From Prevotella communis (lineage in GTDB: Bacteria > Bacteroidota > Bacteroidia > Bacteroidales > Bacteroidaceae), in NCBI RefSeq assembly GCF_022024175.1, contig NZ_CP091794.1, forward strand, positions 3,286,001 to 3,350,000: DNA of 64,000 nucleotides, in the 5' to 3' direction. The notes under the pieces were generated by a model, which saw only the letters and a program-made list of their open reading frames with translations, was not told where the DNA came from and ran no database searches. The position numbers and the translations under genes are program-made. Positions 8,794 through 17,511 of this stretch are shown here, piece by piece (position 1 is the first letter of the stretch; each line of letters starts with the position of its first letter).

Positions 8794-9090
8794 TCACGCA
8801 TAAGCTATTCGTACACTTTTTATGGATTTCAAAAAAGAGGCTGAGTCGATATACAGCCCCTCAAGGATAGGCTTCAAATCGATATACTCCTCCTCGGGCT
8901 CAGCATTGTGACTGTATTTAGCCAGCACCACCAGATAGCCATCATCCCACTTGACGACATCCACATACCTTTCCAGGCTATATGGAGCCCGGAAACGGAT
9001 GTTGTAGCCGCCAAAACTAAAGGCGGTAAAGCCATCTGCACTACTGAGGATAGCCTCATCCTTTCTATTTGAATTCTCGCTATTGTTCAT
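8794..9090 (-). CDS. Conserved short hypothetical protein (98 aa)
   Basis: The ATG at 9090 follows a good promoter. The protein has a beta-rich middle (FSFGGYNIRFRAPYSLERYV, then WDDGYLVVLAKY) and a C-terminal segment EEEYIDLKPILEGLYIDS, FLKSIKSVRIAY. The E-Y-I-D-L-x-P-I-L-x-x-L-Y-I-D pattern resembles short Bacteroidales proteins found near mobile or toxin-antitoxin genes, but I cannot name a family. It probably heads an operon with the 52-codon frame and the nuclease-ATPase. Confidence 0.6.
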   Translation of the reverse strand: MNNSENSNRKDEAILSSADGFTAFSFGGYNIRFRAPYSLERYVDVVKWDDGYLVVLAKYSHNAEPEEEYIDLKPILEGLYIDSASFLKSIKSVRIAYA

Positions 9091-9097
9091 CTAAACC

Positions 9098-9463
9098 CAA
9101 TTATTCTTCGGTGCAAATATACGATTAAACGAGCAAAAAAGCAAATATTTTGTATGATTTGTCACGATTTGTTGAATTTCTTCGACGAGCGAAGCGAGTA
9201 GAACTCGATTACTCGCCTTTAGGCGATTCAATTAACGACAATTAATGGTATAATTCTGATAATTATATGTTCAAGAAAAATTGTTTTTTAGGCTTTCCTA
9301 GCCGTTGTTTTTTCTTTTCGATGCTTGTAATAACGGTAGTTATTGCGATAAGTGGCATGGAGTGGGCATAAGAGCTCGCTCTTAAAGCCAAGTCCATACC
9401 ACTTATCACTAGAGCTCTGCAGGAGCTACAAACATCGAAAAGGGTTATTTCTGTTTTTTTCTA
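9098..9463. repeat. Promoter-plus-hairpin repeat element, copy B
   Basis: This matches copy A (4275-4605) in order and spacing. The core hairpin is 9314-9442: outer stem CTTTTCGATG with CATCGAAAAG (10 perfect pairs), middle stem GATAAGTGGCATGGA (from 9347) with TCCATACCACTTATC (14 of 15 pairs), and apical hairpin AAGAG-CTCG-CTCTT at 9370-9383. The stems do not share sequence with copy A, but pairing is kept. The element ends about 60 bases before the RAYT start codon. Confidence 0.75.
9114..9145 (-). promoter_or_regulatory. Bacteroidetes-type promoter for the 98-aa gene and probably the nuclease-ATPase
   Basis: Minus strand: TTTG (9142-9145), 20 bases, TATATTTG (9114-9121). It is nearly identical to the promoter at 4292-4323, as part of the duplicated element. 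Confidence 0.75.
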
Positions 9464-9495
9464 ACCTTTCCGTTCTCTCTATGTGAATTATTTCG

Positions 9496-9503
9496 TACCT
9501 TTG
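9496..9503 (+). promoter_or_regulatory. Possible -7 box of the RAYT gene
   Basis: TACCTTTG fits the TAnnTTTG consensus and lies 19 bases before the ATG at 9523. No clear TTTG was found at the expected distance upstream. Confidence 0.35.
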
Positions 9504-9522
9504 CGCGTCAAAAGAAAAAGTC

Positions 9523-10332
9523 ATGCCCAGACAGCCACGTAAACCATCAAGCACCGGTATCTTTCATGTCATGATGCGAGGTATTAACCATCAGGAAATC
9601 TTCTGTGATGCAGAGGACTATTACCAGTTCATCAACACCCTCGACCGTATGCGCGTCCAATACGATGATGATGGCAATCCCTGTGGCACCAACTGCACCT
9701 ATTATGCCTATTGCTTGATGTCAAACCACTTCCATCTGCTAATACGTGAACGAGAAGAACCCGTTGGTGACACCATCAAGCGTATAGCAAGTTCTTACGT
9801 TTATTACTTCAACAGAAAATATGGTCGTGATGGACATCTGTTCAAGGAGCGATTCAAGTCAGAGCCAGTAAATGACATGGCCTACTTCACCACCCTACTG
9901 CGCTACATCCATCAGAACCCAGTCAAGGCAGGTATCGTAGAACACGTCAAAGACTACGAGTATAGTTCCTGGTCTGAATATGACGGAAGCGTAGATTCAG
10001 TCTTTCAGATTTGCAATACGCAGACAGTGCTGAATCGTATTCCCTTTACCGAACTTGAAGCATGGGCAAACGAGCCTCTACCCGAAGACGTCTATTGCCT
10101 GGATATTGAAGGCAGCTCTCGCCGCAGGCCCTCAGACGATCAGATTTGGAAACTTATTATAGAGAAAACTGGTGTTACTAATAATAGTGCCTTTCAACAG
10201 CTGGACAACAACACCAAGCAACAAGTCTTTCTCGAACTAAAAGATTGTGGTGCCTCTTTGCGTCAACTGGAGCGACTCACCGGCATAGGTAAGGGAGTCA
10301 TCCACCGTATCTGGAACTCAGATAAACTCTGA
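9523..10332 (+). CDS. REP-associated tyrosine transposase (RAYT, Y1_Tnp family)
   Basis: RAYTs are single-copy HUH nucleases related to IS200/IS605 TnpA that cleave and move short palindromic REP sequences. The 269-residue protein has the family start MPRQPRKPSSTGIFHVMMRG, the HUH motif in MSNHFHLLI, and a catalytic-tyrosine helix around SSYVYYFNRKYGRDGHLFKERF. A C-terminal helix-turn-helix-like part (ASLRQLERLTGIGKGVIHRI) is probably DNA-binding. It follows structured copy B directly and is followed by heptamer repeats. A decayed relative lies at 28137-28471, and REP-like palindromes are scattered nearby, so it may still act. Confidence 0.85.
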   Translation: MPRQPRKPSSTGIFHVMMRGINHQEIFCDAEDYYQFINTLDRMRVQYDDDGNPCGTNCTYYAYCLMSNHFHLLIREREEPVGDTIKRIASSYVYYFNRKYGRDGHLFKERFKSEPVNDMAYFTTLLRYIHQNPVKAGIVEHVKDYEYSSWSEYDGSVDSVFQICNTQTVLNRIPFTELEAWANEPLPEDVYCLDIEGSSRRRPSDDQIWKLIIEKTGVTNNSAFQQLDNNTKQQVFLELKDCGASLRQLERLTGIGKGVIHRIWNSDKL

Positions 10333-10775
10333 TGTAGATTTACGTCCTTCATTTTATCAAATCAGGCCACTTTAAGCAGTTCGACTTGCATCCTCATGCC
10401 ACCGCGAGACGCTGACCTGTCCCCCCTGTCCCCCCCTGTCCCGTTCAAACATCAGCCATCTATCATCTTACATCTTCCATCTTACTTCATAAAACACATC
10501 AGCCCTCAGCCATCATACATCAGCCATCTATCTTCTTTCATTTTCCATCTTACTTTATAAAATACATCTTCCTTCACACATCAAGCACCTTCTTACATCT
10601 TTCCGCCCTCAGCCTTCGTTCTTCCCTCTTCCCTCTTCCCTCTTCCATCTTACTTCATAAAACACATCATCCATCAGCCATCAAACATCAACCATCTATC
10701 ATCTTCCATCTTACTTCTTACATCTTACTTCATAAAACACATCAGCCTTCAGCCATCACACATCAGCCATCTTCT
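10333..10775. repeat. Non-coding array of degenerate heptamer repeats
   Basis: After a short C-rich string (ctgtccccc repeated at 10418-10440), the DNA from about 10440 is built of 7-base units such as atcagcc, atctatc, atcttac, atcttcc, ttcataa and cctcttc. The period is kept for over 300 bases with many base changes. Units related to these occur at 4840-4880, 5440-5480, 5700-5730 and 59236-59260, and inside genes. Confidence 0.75.
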
Positions 10776-10890
10776 CGGTTAATCCCGGCCGGATTTTCAT
10801 CCGATGCCCTTTCTTGGAGTTCCAGAATCCAACTTCCAATCACGAAAATACTGAAGGAGGCGATAACGAAAAAAGGATAATAATTAGAAA
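10776..10890 (+). promoter_or_regulatory. Shared capsule leader, left copy
   Basis: The block starts CGGTTAATCCCGGCCGG and runs through ATCACGAAAATACTGA to GATAACG. It matches the opposite strand of 59687-59587; the first 27 bases are identical and most of the rest agrees. Each copy lies upstream of the first gene of a long polysaccharide operon (capG at 11115 here). It contains the palindrome CCGGCCGG. It is probably a transcribed leader or control site. Confidence 0.7.
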
Positions 10891-10925
10891 TACTACCGCA
10901 AGGCAGATAAAAAATTAATTAATTC

Positions 10926-11012
10926 GGGGAGGGGAGATGTTCACGTCTCTCATAAAGACAAATAGATTCTCCAACAAAAGCAATAAAAAAATGACAGGAG
11001 CTTGGCTTCTGG
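10926..11012 (+). promoter_or_regulatory. Leader hairpins upstream of capG
   Basis: A hairpin at 10932-10951 has the stem GAGATG/CGTCTC (one G.U pair) with loop TTCA, followed by TCATAA. The right locus has the matching GAGGT-GCAA-ACCTC followed by CTCATAA. A second hairpin at 10995-11011 is CAGGAGC-TTG-GCTTCTG, preceded by TGA; it matches the two TGACAG hairpins of the right operon. Confidence 0.55.
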
Positions 11013-11114
11013 CTAATGACTTGAAACAAATATCTGATTGCACAGGTGGTCATAAAGTGATGCAGTTCGATACTGCCAGTCAGAACAAATTAAAGAAGAA
11101 ATCATTTAATAGAA

Positions 11115-12275
11115 ATGGCAAAATTTAAAGAGAATGGGAAGCTGAAGCTTCTGATAATTGTTGGTACGCGCCCGGAGATTATCCGTTTGGCAGCGGTGAT
11201 AAACAAGTGCCGTCAGTACTTTGACTGTCTGCTAGCACATACTGGTCAGAACTATGACTACAACCTCAATGGGGTTTTCTTCAAGGATTTGAAGCTGGCA
11301 GATCCTGATATCTATATGGAAGCCGTGGGCGATGACCTCGGTTCTACGATGGGTAACATCATTGACAAGTCATATAAGGTGATGGTTGAGACCAAGCCAG
11401 ATGCTGTATTGGTTTTAGGTGATACCAATAGTTGTTTGTCAGTGATTGGTGCCAAGCGTCTGCATATCCCCATCTTCCATATGGAGGCCGGCAACCGTTG
11501 TAAGGATGAGTGTCTGCCTGAGGAGACCAACCGCCGTATCGTGGATATTATCAGCGATGTGAATATGGCATACTCAGAGCATGCACGTCGTTATCTCGCT
11601 GACTGCGGACTGCCAAAGGAGCGTACCTACGTTACAGGTAGCCCAATGGCAGAGGTGCTTCATCAAAATCTAGCAGAGATTGAGGCAAGCGACATTCATA
11701 AACGTCTGGGCTTGGAGAAGGGTAAGTATATCCTGCTCTCTGCTCACCGTGAGGAGAATATTGATACCGAGAAGAACTTTATGAGCCTCTTCACCGCTAT
11801 CAATAAGATGGCTGAAAAATACGATATGCCAATCCTTTATAGTTGCCATCCTCGTAGCCGTAAGCGTTTGGAGCAGTCTGGCTTTAAACTCGACAGTCGT
11901 GTCATTCAGCACGAGCCTCTTGGATTCCACGACTACAACTGTCTTCAGATGAATGCCTTTGCAGTAGTGTCAGACTCTGGAACGCTGCCCGAGGAAAGCA
12001 GTTTCTTCACAAGTGTAGGTCATCCATTCCCTGCAATCTGCATCCGTACTTCTACCGAGCGTCCTGAGGCTATAGATAAAGCATGTTTCATTATCGCAGG
12101 TATTGACGAAAAGTCATTGCTTCAGGCGGTAGATACTGCGGTGACATTGAACCAAAATGGTGACTACGGCATTCCTGTGCCTGACTACATCGAGGAGAAT
12201 GTCTCTACCAAGGTCGTAAAGATTATCCAAAGCTACGTTGGCATCGTTAACAAAATGGTATGGCGAAAATTCTAG
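11115..12275 (+). CDS. capG: Non-hydrolysing UDP-sugar 2-epimerase (CapG/FnlC-like)
   Basis: The enzyme inverts C2 of a UDP-HexNAc; with CapF and CapE next door the product should be UDP-N-acetyl-L-fucosamine. The 386-residue length and motifs fit the WecB family: LLIIVGTRPEIIRLAAV, LVLGDTN, FHMEAGNR, LPEETNRRI, LSAHREEN, and SDSGTLPEESSFF. It is the first gene of the left locus, after a leader of about 340 bases. It overlaps capF by 16 bases. A plain UDP-GlcNAc 2-epimerase is possible, but the C-D-E-C-L-P-E-E-T-N-R-R segment and the neighbours favour CapG. Confidence 0.88.
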   Translation: MAKFKENGKLKLLIIVGTRPEIIRLAAVINKCRQYFDCLLAHTGQNYDYNLNGVFFKDLKLADPDIYMEAVGDDLGSTMGNIIDKSYKVMVETKPDAVLVLGDTNSCLSVIGAKRLHIPIFHMEAGNRCKDECLPEETNRRIVDIISDVNMAYSEHARRYLADCGLPKERTYVTGSPMAEVLHQNLAEIEASDIHKRLGLEKGKYILLSAHREENIDTEKNFMSLFTAINKMAEKYDMPILYSCHPRSRKRLEQSGFKLDSRVIQHEPLGFHDYNCLQMNAFAVVSDSGTLPEESSFFTSVGHPFPAICIRTSTERPEAIDKACFIIAGIDEKSLLQAVDTAVTLNQNGDYGIPVPDYIEENVSTKVVKIIQSYVGIVNKMVWRKF

Positions 12276-13465
12276 TAACAGGCGCAAAAGGGTTCGTTGG
12301 TAAGAATCTGTGCGCACAGCTGAATAACATTAAGGACGGTAAGGCACGTTGCTATGGTGACGTGACAGTGGAAGCCGTGTATGAATATGACTTGGACTCT
12401 ACACCCAAGCAGCTTGATGAATACTGCAAGAATGCGAACTTCGTTTTCAATCTCGCAGGTGTGAACCGTCCGCAGAACCAGGAAGAGTTTATGCAGGGCA
12501 ACTTCGGCTTTGCATCGACATTGCTTGATACATTGAAGAAGCACGGCAATACCTGCCCTGTGATGCTTTCAAGCTCACAGCAAGCATCTCTTACTGGGCG
12601 CTTTGGTAACAGCGAATATGGCCGCAGTAAGAAGGCAGGTGAAGAACTGTTTCTTGACTATAGTAAAGAGACAGGTGCAAAAGTCCTGATTTACAGATTT
12701 CCGAACCTCTTTGGCAAGTGGTGTCGCCCCAACTATAATAGTGCAGTGGCAACATTCTGCAATGCCTTTGCTAACGACCTGCCATATACAGTCAACGACC
12801 CTAGTGTAGAGTTGGAACTACTCTATATTGATGACCTTGTCGATGAAATGATTGCCTGTCTCAAAGGTGAAGAACATCATTGTGAGTTTGACGGCCTTGA
12901 TGTTCTACCACAGATAGATGGCAAATATTGTTATGTGCCAACAACTCACAAAGCAACTTTGGGCGAGATTGTCAAGCTCTTGAAAAGTTTTGCTGAGCAG
13001 CCCAAGACCCTGATGATTCCTGAGATACCAGAGAATAGCTTTGCAAAGAAGTTGTATAGCACATATCTGAGCTACCTGCCCAAGGAAAAAGTTGCTTTCC
13101 CTTTGAAGATGAATGTGGATGACCGTGGCTCATTTACAGAGTTGGTGCATACCCTCAATGCAGGTCAAGTGAGCATCAATATCTCAAAGCCAGGCATCAC
13201 CAAGGGACAACACTGGCACAACACCAAATGGGAGTTCTTCATTGTGGTGGCCGGTCATGGCTTGATTCAGGAACGTAAATTGGGTACTGACGAAGTAATT
13301 GAGTTTGAGGTGAGTGGTGACAATATCCAGTGCATTCATATGCTGCCAGGTTATACCCACAACATCATCAACCTCAGTGAAACAGAAAACCTCGTCACAG
13401 TAATGTATTGTAACGAGATATTCAATCCCAATAAGCCGGACACCTATTTCGAACCGGTAAAATAA
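12260..13465 (+). CDS. capF: CapF/FnlB-like UDP-sugar reductase with C-terminal cupin
   Basis: CapF is a bifunctional enzyme: a cupin half epimerises C3 and an SDR half reduces C4 in UDP-L-FucNAc synthesis. The N-terminus has the Rossmann motif ILVTGAKGFVGKNL and the SDR Y-x-x-x-K in FGNSEYGRSKKAGEE. The cupin is in the last ~120 residues (DDRGSFTELVHTL, GITKGQHWHNTKWEFFIVV, GYTHNIINLSE), with likely metal-binding His residues. Length 401 residues. The gene overlaps capG by 16 bases and is followed by capE after 30 bases. Confidence 0.9.
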   Translation: MAKILVTGAKGFVGKNLCAQLNNIKDGKARCYGDVTVEAVYEYDLDSTPKQLDEYCKNANFVFNLAGVNRPQNQEEFMQGNFGFASTLLDTLKKHGNTCPVMLSSSQQASLTGRFGNSEYGRSKKAGEELFLDYSKETGAKVLIYRFPNLFGKWCRPNYNSAVATFCNAFANDLPYTVNDPSVELELLYIDDLVDEMIACLKGEEHHCEFDGLDVLPQIDGKYCYVPTTHKATLGEIVKLLKSFAEQPKTLMIPEIPENSFAKKLYSTYLSYLPKEKVAFPLKMNVDDRGSFTELVHTLNAGQVSINISKPGITKGQHWHNTKWEFFIVVAGHGLIQERKLGTDEVIEFEVSGDNIQCIHMLPGYTHNIINLSETENLVTVMYCNEIFNPNKPDTYFEPVK

Positions 13466-13495
13466 TAGTGATTATAATTTAAATGAGATATAGCA

Positions 13496-14551
13496 ATGAG
13501 TTTATTTAAAGACAAAGTCCTCTTGATAACAGGAGGCACAGGATCATTCGGTAACGCAGTTCTTAACCGTTTTTTGAAGACTGACATAGGCGAGATCCGC
13601 ATCTTCTCGCGTGACGAGAAGAAGCAGGACGATATGCGTCACGACTTCCAGGCTCGTATGCCGGAGGTGGCCAACAAGATTAAGTTCTACATTGGTGACG
13701 TGCGCAACAAGAGCACGCTGAAGTATGCCATGAAGGGTGTGGACTATGTGTTCCATGCTGCAGCCCTGAAACAGGTTCCCAGCTGCGAGTTCTTCCCGAT
13801 GGAGGCTGTTAAGACGAATGTGATTGGTACGGACAACACCCTTGATGCTGCTATCGATGCTGGTGTGAAGTGCGTGATTTGCCTCTCTACAGATAAAGCA
13901 GCATATCCTATCAATGCGATGGGTATCACCAAGGCTATTGAGGAAAAGATTGCTGTGGCTAAGAGCCGTCTGAGTGGTGACACCAAGATCTGCTGCACGC
14001 GTTATGGTAATGTGATGTGCAGCCGTGGTAGCGTGATTCCCCTCTGGATTGACCAGATTCGTAAGGGCAATCCTATCACCATCACCGAGCCCAGCATGAC
14101 TCGTTTTATTATGAGCCTGGAAGAGGCAGTAGATTTGGTACTGTTTGCCTTTGAGAATGGTAAGAATGGCGATATTCTGGTTCAGAAGGCATCTGCTTGT
14201 ACCATTGAAACTCAGGCAAAGGCTGTGGTTGATCTTTTCAAACACCAGGCTCCCAATGAGCCAGAGATTCGCGTGATTGGTATCCGTCATGGCGAGAAGA
14301 TGTATGAGACTCTCCTCACCAAGGAGGAGGCCGCCAAGGCCATTGACATGGGTAACTTCTATGCAGTACCTGCTGATAATCGCGACCTCAACTATGATAA
14401 GTATTTCAAGGAGGGTGACACCAAACGAGCACTGATTGAGGAGTTCAACTCCAACAATACGAGAATCCTGAATCTGGAAGAGACGAAGGAGAAGATTGCC
14501 AGCCTCCAGTATATTCAGAACGAACTGAACGGCATTCCGAATCTAGTTTAG
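13496..14551 (+). CDS. capE: UDP-GlcNAc 4,6-dehydratase/5-epimerase (CapE/FnlA)
   Basis: This SDR makes UDP-2-acetamido-2,6-dideoxy-beta-L-arabino-4-hexulose, the first step to UDP-L-FucNAc. Motifs: LLITGGTGSFGNAVLNRFL (NAD site), IFSRDEKKQDDMRHDF, HAAALKQVPSCEFFPMEA, STDKAAYPINAMGITKA (the Met-x-x-x-Lys form replacing Tyr-x-x-x-Lys, as in FlaA1/CapE), and TRYGNVMCSRGSVIPLW. The 351 residues match the family length. The gene order is capG-capF-capE. A 28-base heptamer repeat begins 2 bases after its stop. Confidence 0.92.
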   Translation: MSLFKDKVLLITGGTGSFGNAVLNRFLKTDIGEIRIFSRDEKKQDDMRHDFQARMPEVANKIKFYIGDVRNKSTLKYAMKGVDYVFHAAALKQVPSCEFFPMEAVKTNVIGTDNTLDAAIDAGVKCVICLSTDKAAYPINAMGITKAIEEKIAVAKSRLSGDTKICCTRYGNVMCSRGSVIPLWIDQIRKGNPITITEPSMTRFIMSLEEAVDLVLFAFENGKNGDILVQKASACTIETQAKAVVDLFKHQAPNEPEIRVIGIRHGEKMYETLLTKEEAAKAIDMGNFYAVPADNRDLNYDKYFKEGDTKRALIEEFNSNNTRILNLEETKEKIASLQYIQNELNGIPNLV

Positions 14552-14552
14552 T

Positions 14553-14580
14553 TGAATACTGAAACTTGAATCTTGAAACT
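14553..14580. repeat. Intergenic heptamer repeat
   Basis: Four units: TGAATAC, TGAAACT, TGAATCT, TGAAACT. This is the same family as the in-gene repeats at 25390-25417 and 32529-32558. Confidence 0.8.
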
Positions 14581-14609
14581 AAGTATAATTCTCTAACTCT
14601 TGATTGATT

Positions 14610-14882
14610 ATGTCAGAACAGTATATTGAATCAGAAACGTTCACATTTGGTGGGGGTAGAGATGCATGCTATGTATTACAAGCAGGACGTATTTTACAGT
14701 TTATTTCAACCCATATCATTAAAAGGCCTTATGGAAATTTGTACAAGCTAGGATGTGGTACTTCCATAGATTCCTATTTTGAGCACTTGAAATACAAGCT
14801 TCATCATGTATATCTCTCTGCTGTTAATTTCTATGAAGTGTGTAAGATGATTATCAATGAAGAGTTTATCTGTCAAAATTGA
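14610..14882 (+). CDS. Small hypothetical protein in the left locus
   Basis: A 90-residue frame starts at the ATG at 14610 (a TTG two codons earlier is also open) and begins MSEQYIESETFTFGGGRD. It contains KRPYGNLYKLGCGTSIDSYFEHLKYK in order. I recognise no family. It sits on the operon strand between capE and the flippase, with 38 bases to the latter, so it may be real; it could also be the start of a decayed gene. Confidence 0.4.
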   Translation: MSEQYIESETFTFGGGRDACYVLQAGRILQFISTHIIKRPYGNLYKLGCGTSIDSYFEHLKYKLHHVYLSAVNFYEVCKMIINEEFICQN

Positions 14883-14919
14883 CAGTTTACTTTCATTCAT
14901 GGTTTAAGAGAAAATAGGT

Positions 14920-16368
14920 ATGGCACAATCCGTAAAAACCAATTATATTTATAATGTATTGAATACCATAACTCAAATGGTGTTCCCTTTGGTCTCATTC
15001 CCTTATGTGACACGTATTATAGGTGCGGACGGCCTTGGAATAATTGGATTTTGTAACTCTTTTATCAACTATATAATTCTTTTTACTTGTCTTGGTATAC
15101 CTATTTATGGAGTAAGAGAGATTGCAAGAGTAAGAGAGAATAAACAAAATTTATCAACCACTACCTTTGAACTGTTATTCCTGCTTATCACTTTATCTCT
15201 TTTCGGTTATTTGGTTGTTGCAATACTTTGTTTTACTGTACCTCAACTTCAAAGCTATCTGAATGTTTTTCTGCTATTAAGCTCTCAAGTAGCTTTAACA
15301 ACAATGGGGTTGGAATGGTTTTATACGGGTGTTGAGGATTTTAAATACATTACAATACGTGCAATAATTATTAGAACCATTTTTATAGTTCTTCTTTTTA
15401 TATTGGTAAAATCACAAGATGATTTATTGTTATATGCAGGTTTAACGGTAGCATCTACAGTAGGAAATAACGTTTTTAATATCTACAGACTACGAAAGTA
15501 TATTTCTATTAAGGATATTGATAAGATTATATTTAAACCTTGCCGCCATATTAAAGGATCCTTACGCTTGTTCGCCTTGAACCTTATTAAGAGTATCTAT
15601 TGTAATCTCGATGCATTAATGTTAGGATTATTAGCCTCGACAGTAGCTGTTGGCTATTATTCATCAACAGAGAAAATCACAAAGATGGTCATGGGGGTAA
15701 CAACATCTTTAAGTTCTGTAATGATTCCAAGGTTATCAAACATCATACGCAACGGAGATTTTGAAGAGTTTGGAAGACTATCAAAAAAATCTTTGTCTTT
15801 TACGTTCGTAATAAGTATACCTTTGAGTGTGGGGTTAATTGTAATAGCTCCAGTGCTTATAGAGGTTTTCTGCGGCCACGGTTTTGTTGATGCCGTTTCT
15901 ACTTTACAAATACTCTCTCCTATAATTGTTATTATCGCAATCTCTAATGTGCTGGGTATGCAAATTCTTTACCCTCAAGGGAAAGAAAATATTATTATTC
16001 TATCCTGCGCAATAGGTGCTCTAACACATGTAGTTTTAAATTGGATATTTATCCCTATATATTCACAAGATGGAGCAGCCTTTTCTACCGTCGTTTCAGA
16101 ATTAGCTGTAACTTTTTCAATGTATGTGTTTGGTAAGAAGTTTTTTCCTTGTAAAGTATTTAATCTTGGAATAATTAAATCAATAACCGCAAGTATTATT
16201 CTGTTTTTTATATGCTCATTTGTTATCTCTCTTGATTTTAATATTTATATAGAATTAATTATAGTTCCACTAATTGGATTTTTGAGTTATGTTCTATTTA
16301 TGCTTATTTGTAAAGATGAAATAATTAATGAAATAACTTTAAGTGTAATTAATAAAATTCGAAAGTGA
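14920..16368 (+). CDS. wzx: Wzx-type O-unit/capsule flippase (left locus)
   Basis: A 482-residue hydrophobic protein with about 12-14 membrane segments and the MOP-family opening NYIYNVLNTITQMVFPLVSFPYVTRIIGADGLG (in order). It should flip the undecaprenyl-linked repeat unit across the inner membrane. The central WFYTGVEDFKYI and ALNLIKSIYCNLDALMLGLL segments fit PST-family flippases. Its stop TGA overlaps the GTG start of glf. Codon use is more AT-rich than in the capG-capF-capE genes, as is usual for Wzx/Wzy. Confidence 0.9.
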   Translation: MAQSVKTNYIYNVLNTITQMVFPLVSFPYVTRIIGADGLGIIGFCNSFINYIILFTCLGIPIYGVREIARVRENKQNLSTTTFELLFLLITLSLFGYLVVAILCFTVPQLQSYLNVFLLLSSQVALTTMGLEWFYTGVEDFKYITIRAIIIRTIFIVLLFILVKSQDDLLLYAGLTVASTVGNNVFNIYRLRKYISIKDIDKIIFKPCRHIKGSLRLFALNLIKSIYCNLDALMLGLLASTVAVGYYSSTEKITKMVMGVTTSLSSVMIPRLSNIIRNGDFEEFGRLSKKSLSFTFVISIPLSVGLIVIAPVLIEVFCGHGFVDAVSTLQILSPIIVIIAISNVLGMQILYPQGKENIIILSCAIGALTHVVLNWIFIPIYSQDGAAFSTVVSELAVTFSMYVFGKKFFPCKVFNLGIIKSITASIILFFICSFVISLDFNIYIELIIVPLIGFLSYVLFMLICKDEIINEITLSVINKIRK

Positions 16369-17504
16369 AAAAATACGATTATCTGATTGTGGGTTCTGGC
16401 CTTTTTGGTTCTACTTTTGCATATAAGGCCACTCGCCAAGGGAAGAAATGCCTTGTTATTGACAAGCGCCCACACCTGGGCGGTAATGTGTATTGCGAAA
16501 ATGTGGAAGACATCAACGTTCATAAATATGGTGCTCACATTTTCCATACCAACAACAAAGATGTATGGGACTATGTGAATGCAATTGTTCCCTTCAACCG
16601 CTATACAAACAGCCCTGTTGCCAACTATCATGGTAAGCTCTATAACCTGCCCTTCAACATGAATACCTTCTACCAGATGTGGGGGGTAACCACACCTGAG
16701 CAGGCTGTAGCCAAGATTGAAGAGCAGAAAGCAGAGGCTGTTGCCAAAATGAAGGCAGAAGGAGTTTCAGAACCTCGCAATCTTGAAGAGCAAGGCCTTT
16801 GTTTGGTGGGTAAGGACATTTTTGAAAAGCTTATTAAGGAGTACACCGAAAAACAATGGGGTCGAAAGTGTAGTGAACTACCTGCATTTATTATAAAACG
16901 CTTGCCAGTGCGCTTAGTGTTCGATAACAATTATTTCAATGATGCATACCAAGGCATACCCATCGGAGGTTATAACAAACTCATTGAGGGTTTGCTAGAG
17001 GGAGTAGTGTGCAAAACCAATACGGACTTCTTTAAGAGTGAGTATTATGATTGGCGTAAGTATGCAAAACAGTTAGTTTATACAGGCCCAATAGACGAGT
17101 ACTTCGATTTTAAGTATGGTAAACTTGATTGGCGTACAGTCAGTTTCAAAACAAAAGTGCTTGACACTCCGAACTATCAAGGTAATGCTGTGGTTAATTA
17201 TACATCCCATGAACAACCATTTACTCGCGTTATCGAGCATAAACATTTTGAGATGTTTGGTCAAGCCGTGTATGATTGTCCTAAGACTGTTATCAGTGAA
17301 GAGTACTCTACAGAATATAAAGATGGGATGGAACCGTTCTATGCTGTAAATGATGAACGCAACAATGCACTTGCTGAGCAATATCGCCAATTGGCCGAAA
17401 AGGAGGAGAACGTGTTGTTTGGAGGTCGTTTGGCAGAGTATAAGTACTATGATATGGCACCGATAATAGAAAAAGTAATTAATCTTCCTGTTTTTTCTAA
17501 ATAA
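16365..17504 (+). CDS. glf: UDP-galactopyranose mutase
   Basis: Glf interconverts UDP-galactopyranose and UDP-galactofuranose using reduced FAD. The N-terminus has the FAD site YLIVGSGLFGSTFA and then DKRPHLGGNVY and VHKYGAHIFHT. Further family motifs are YTEKQWGRKCSEL and LFGGRLAEYKYYDM near the C-terminus. The 379 residues are the normal length. Translation starts at GTG, overlapping the flippase stop by four bases (GTGA). It implies galactofuranose in the left glycan. Confidence 0.95.
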   Translation: MKKYDYLIVGSGLFGSTFAYKATRQGKKCLVIDKRPHLGGNVYCENVEDINVHKYGAHIFHTNNKDVWDYVNAIVPFNRYTNSPVANYHGKLYNLPFNMNTFYQMWGVTTPEQAVAKIEEQKAEAVAKMKAEGVSEPRNLEEQGLCLVGKDIFEKLIKEYTEKQWGRKCSELPAFIIKRLPVRLVFDNNYFNDAYQGIPIGGYNKLIEGLLEGVVCKTNTDFFKSEYYDWRKYAKQLVYTGPIDEYFDFKYGKLDWRTVSFKTKVLDTPNYQGNAVVNYTSHEQPFTRVIEHKHFEMFGQAVYDCPKTVISEEYSTEYKDGMEPFYAVNDERNNALAEQYRQLAEKEENVLFGGRLAEYKYYDMAPIIEKVINLPVFSK

Positions 17505-17511
17505 AGAAAGT

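Noticed and set aside
10776..10890. Riboswitch of a known class
   Set aside because: I could not fit the block to any ligand-binding riboswitch I know; only leader status is supported.
10937..11128. 63-codon frame before capG
   Set aside because: Its ATG lies in the loop of a leader hairpin, it contains the TGACAG hairpin, and it overlaps capG. It reads as leader RNA rather than protein.
13544..14290. Long open frame opposite capE
   Set aside because: It is a mirror of a well-supported capE gene with no domain motif of its own; it arises from codon bias.
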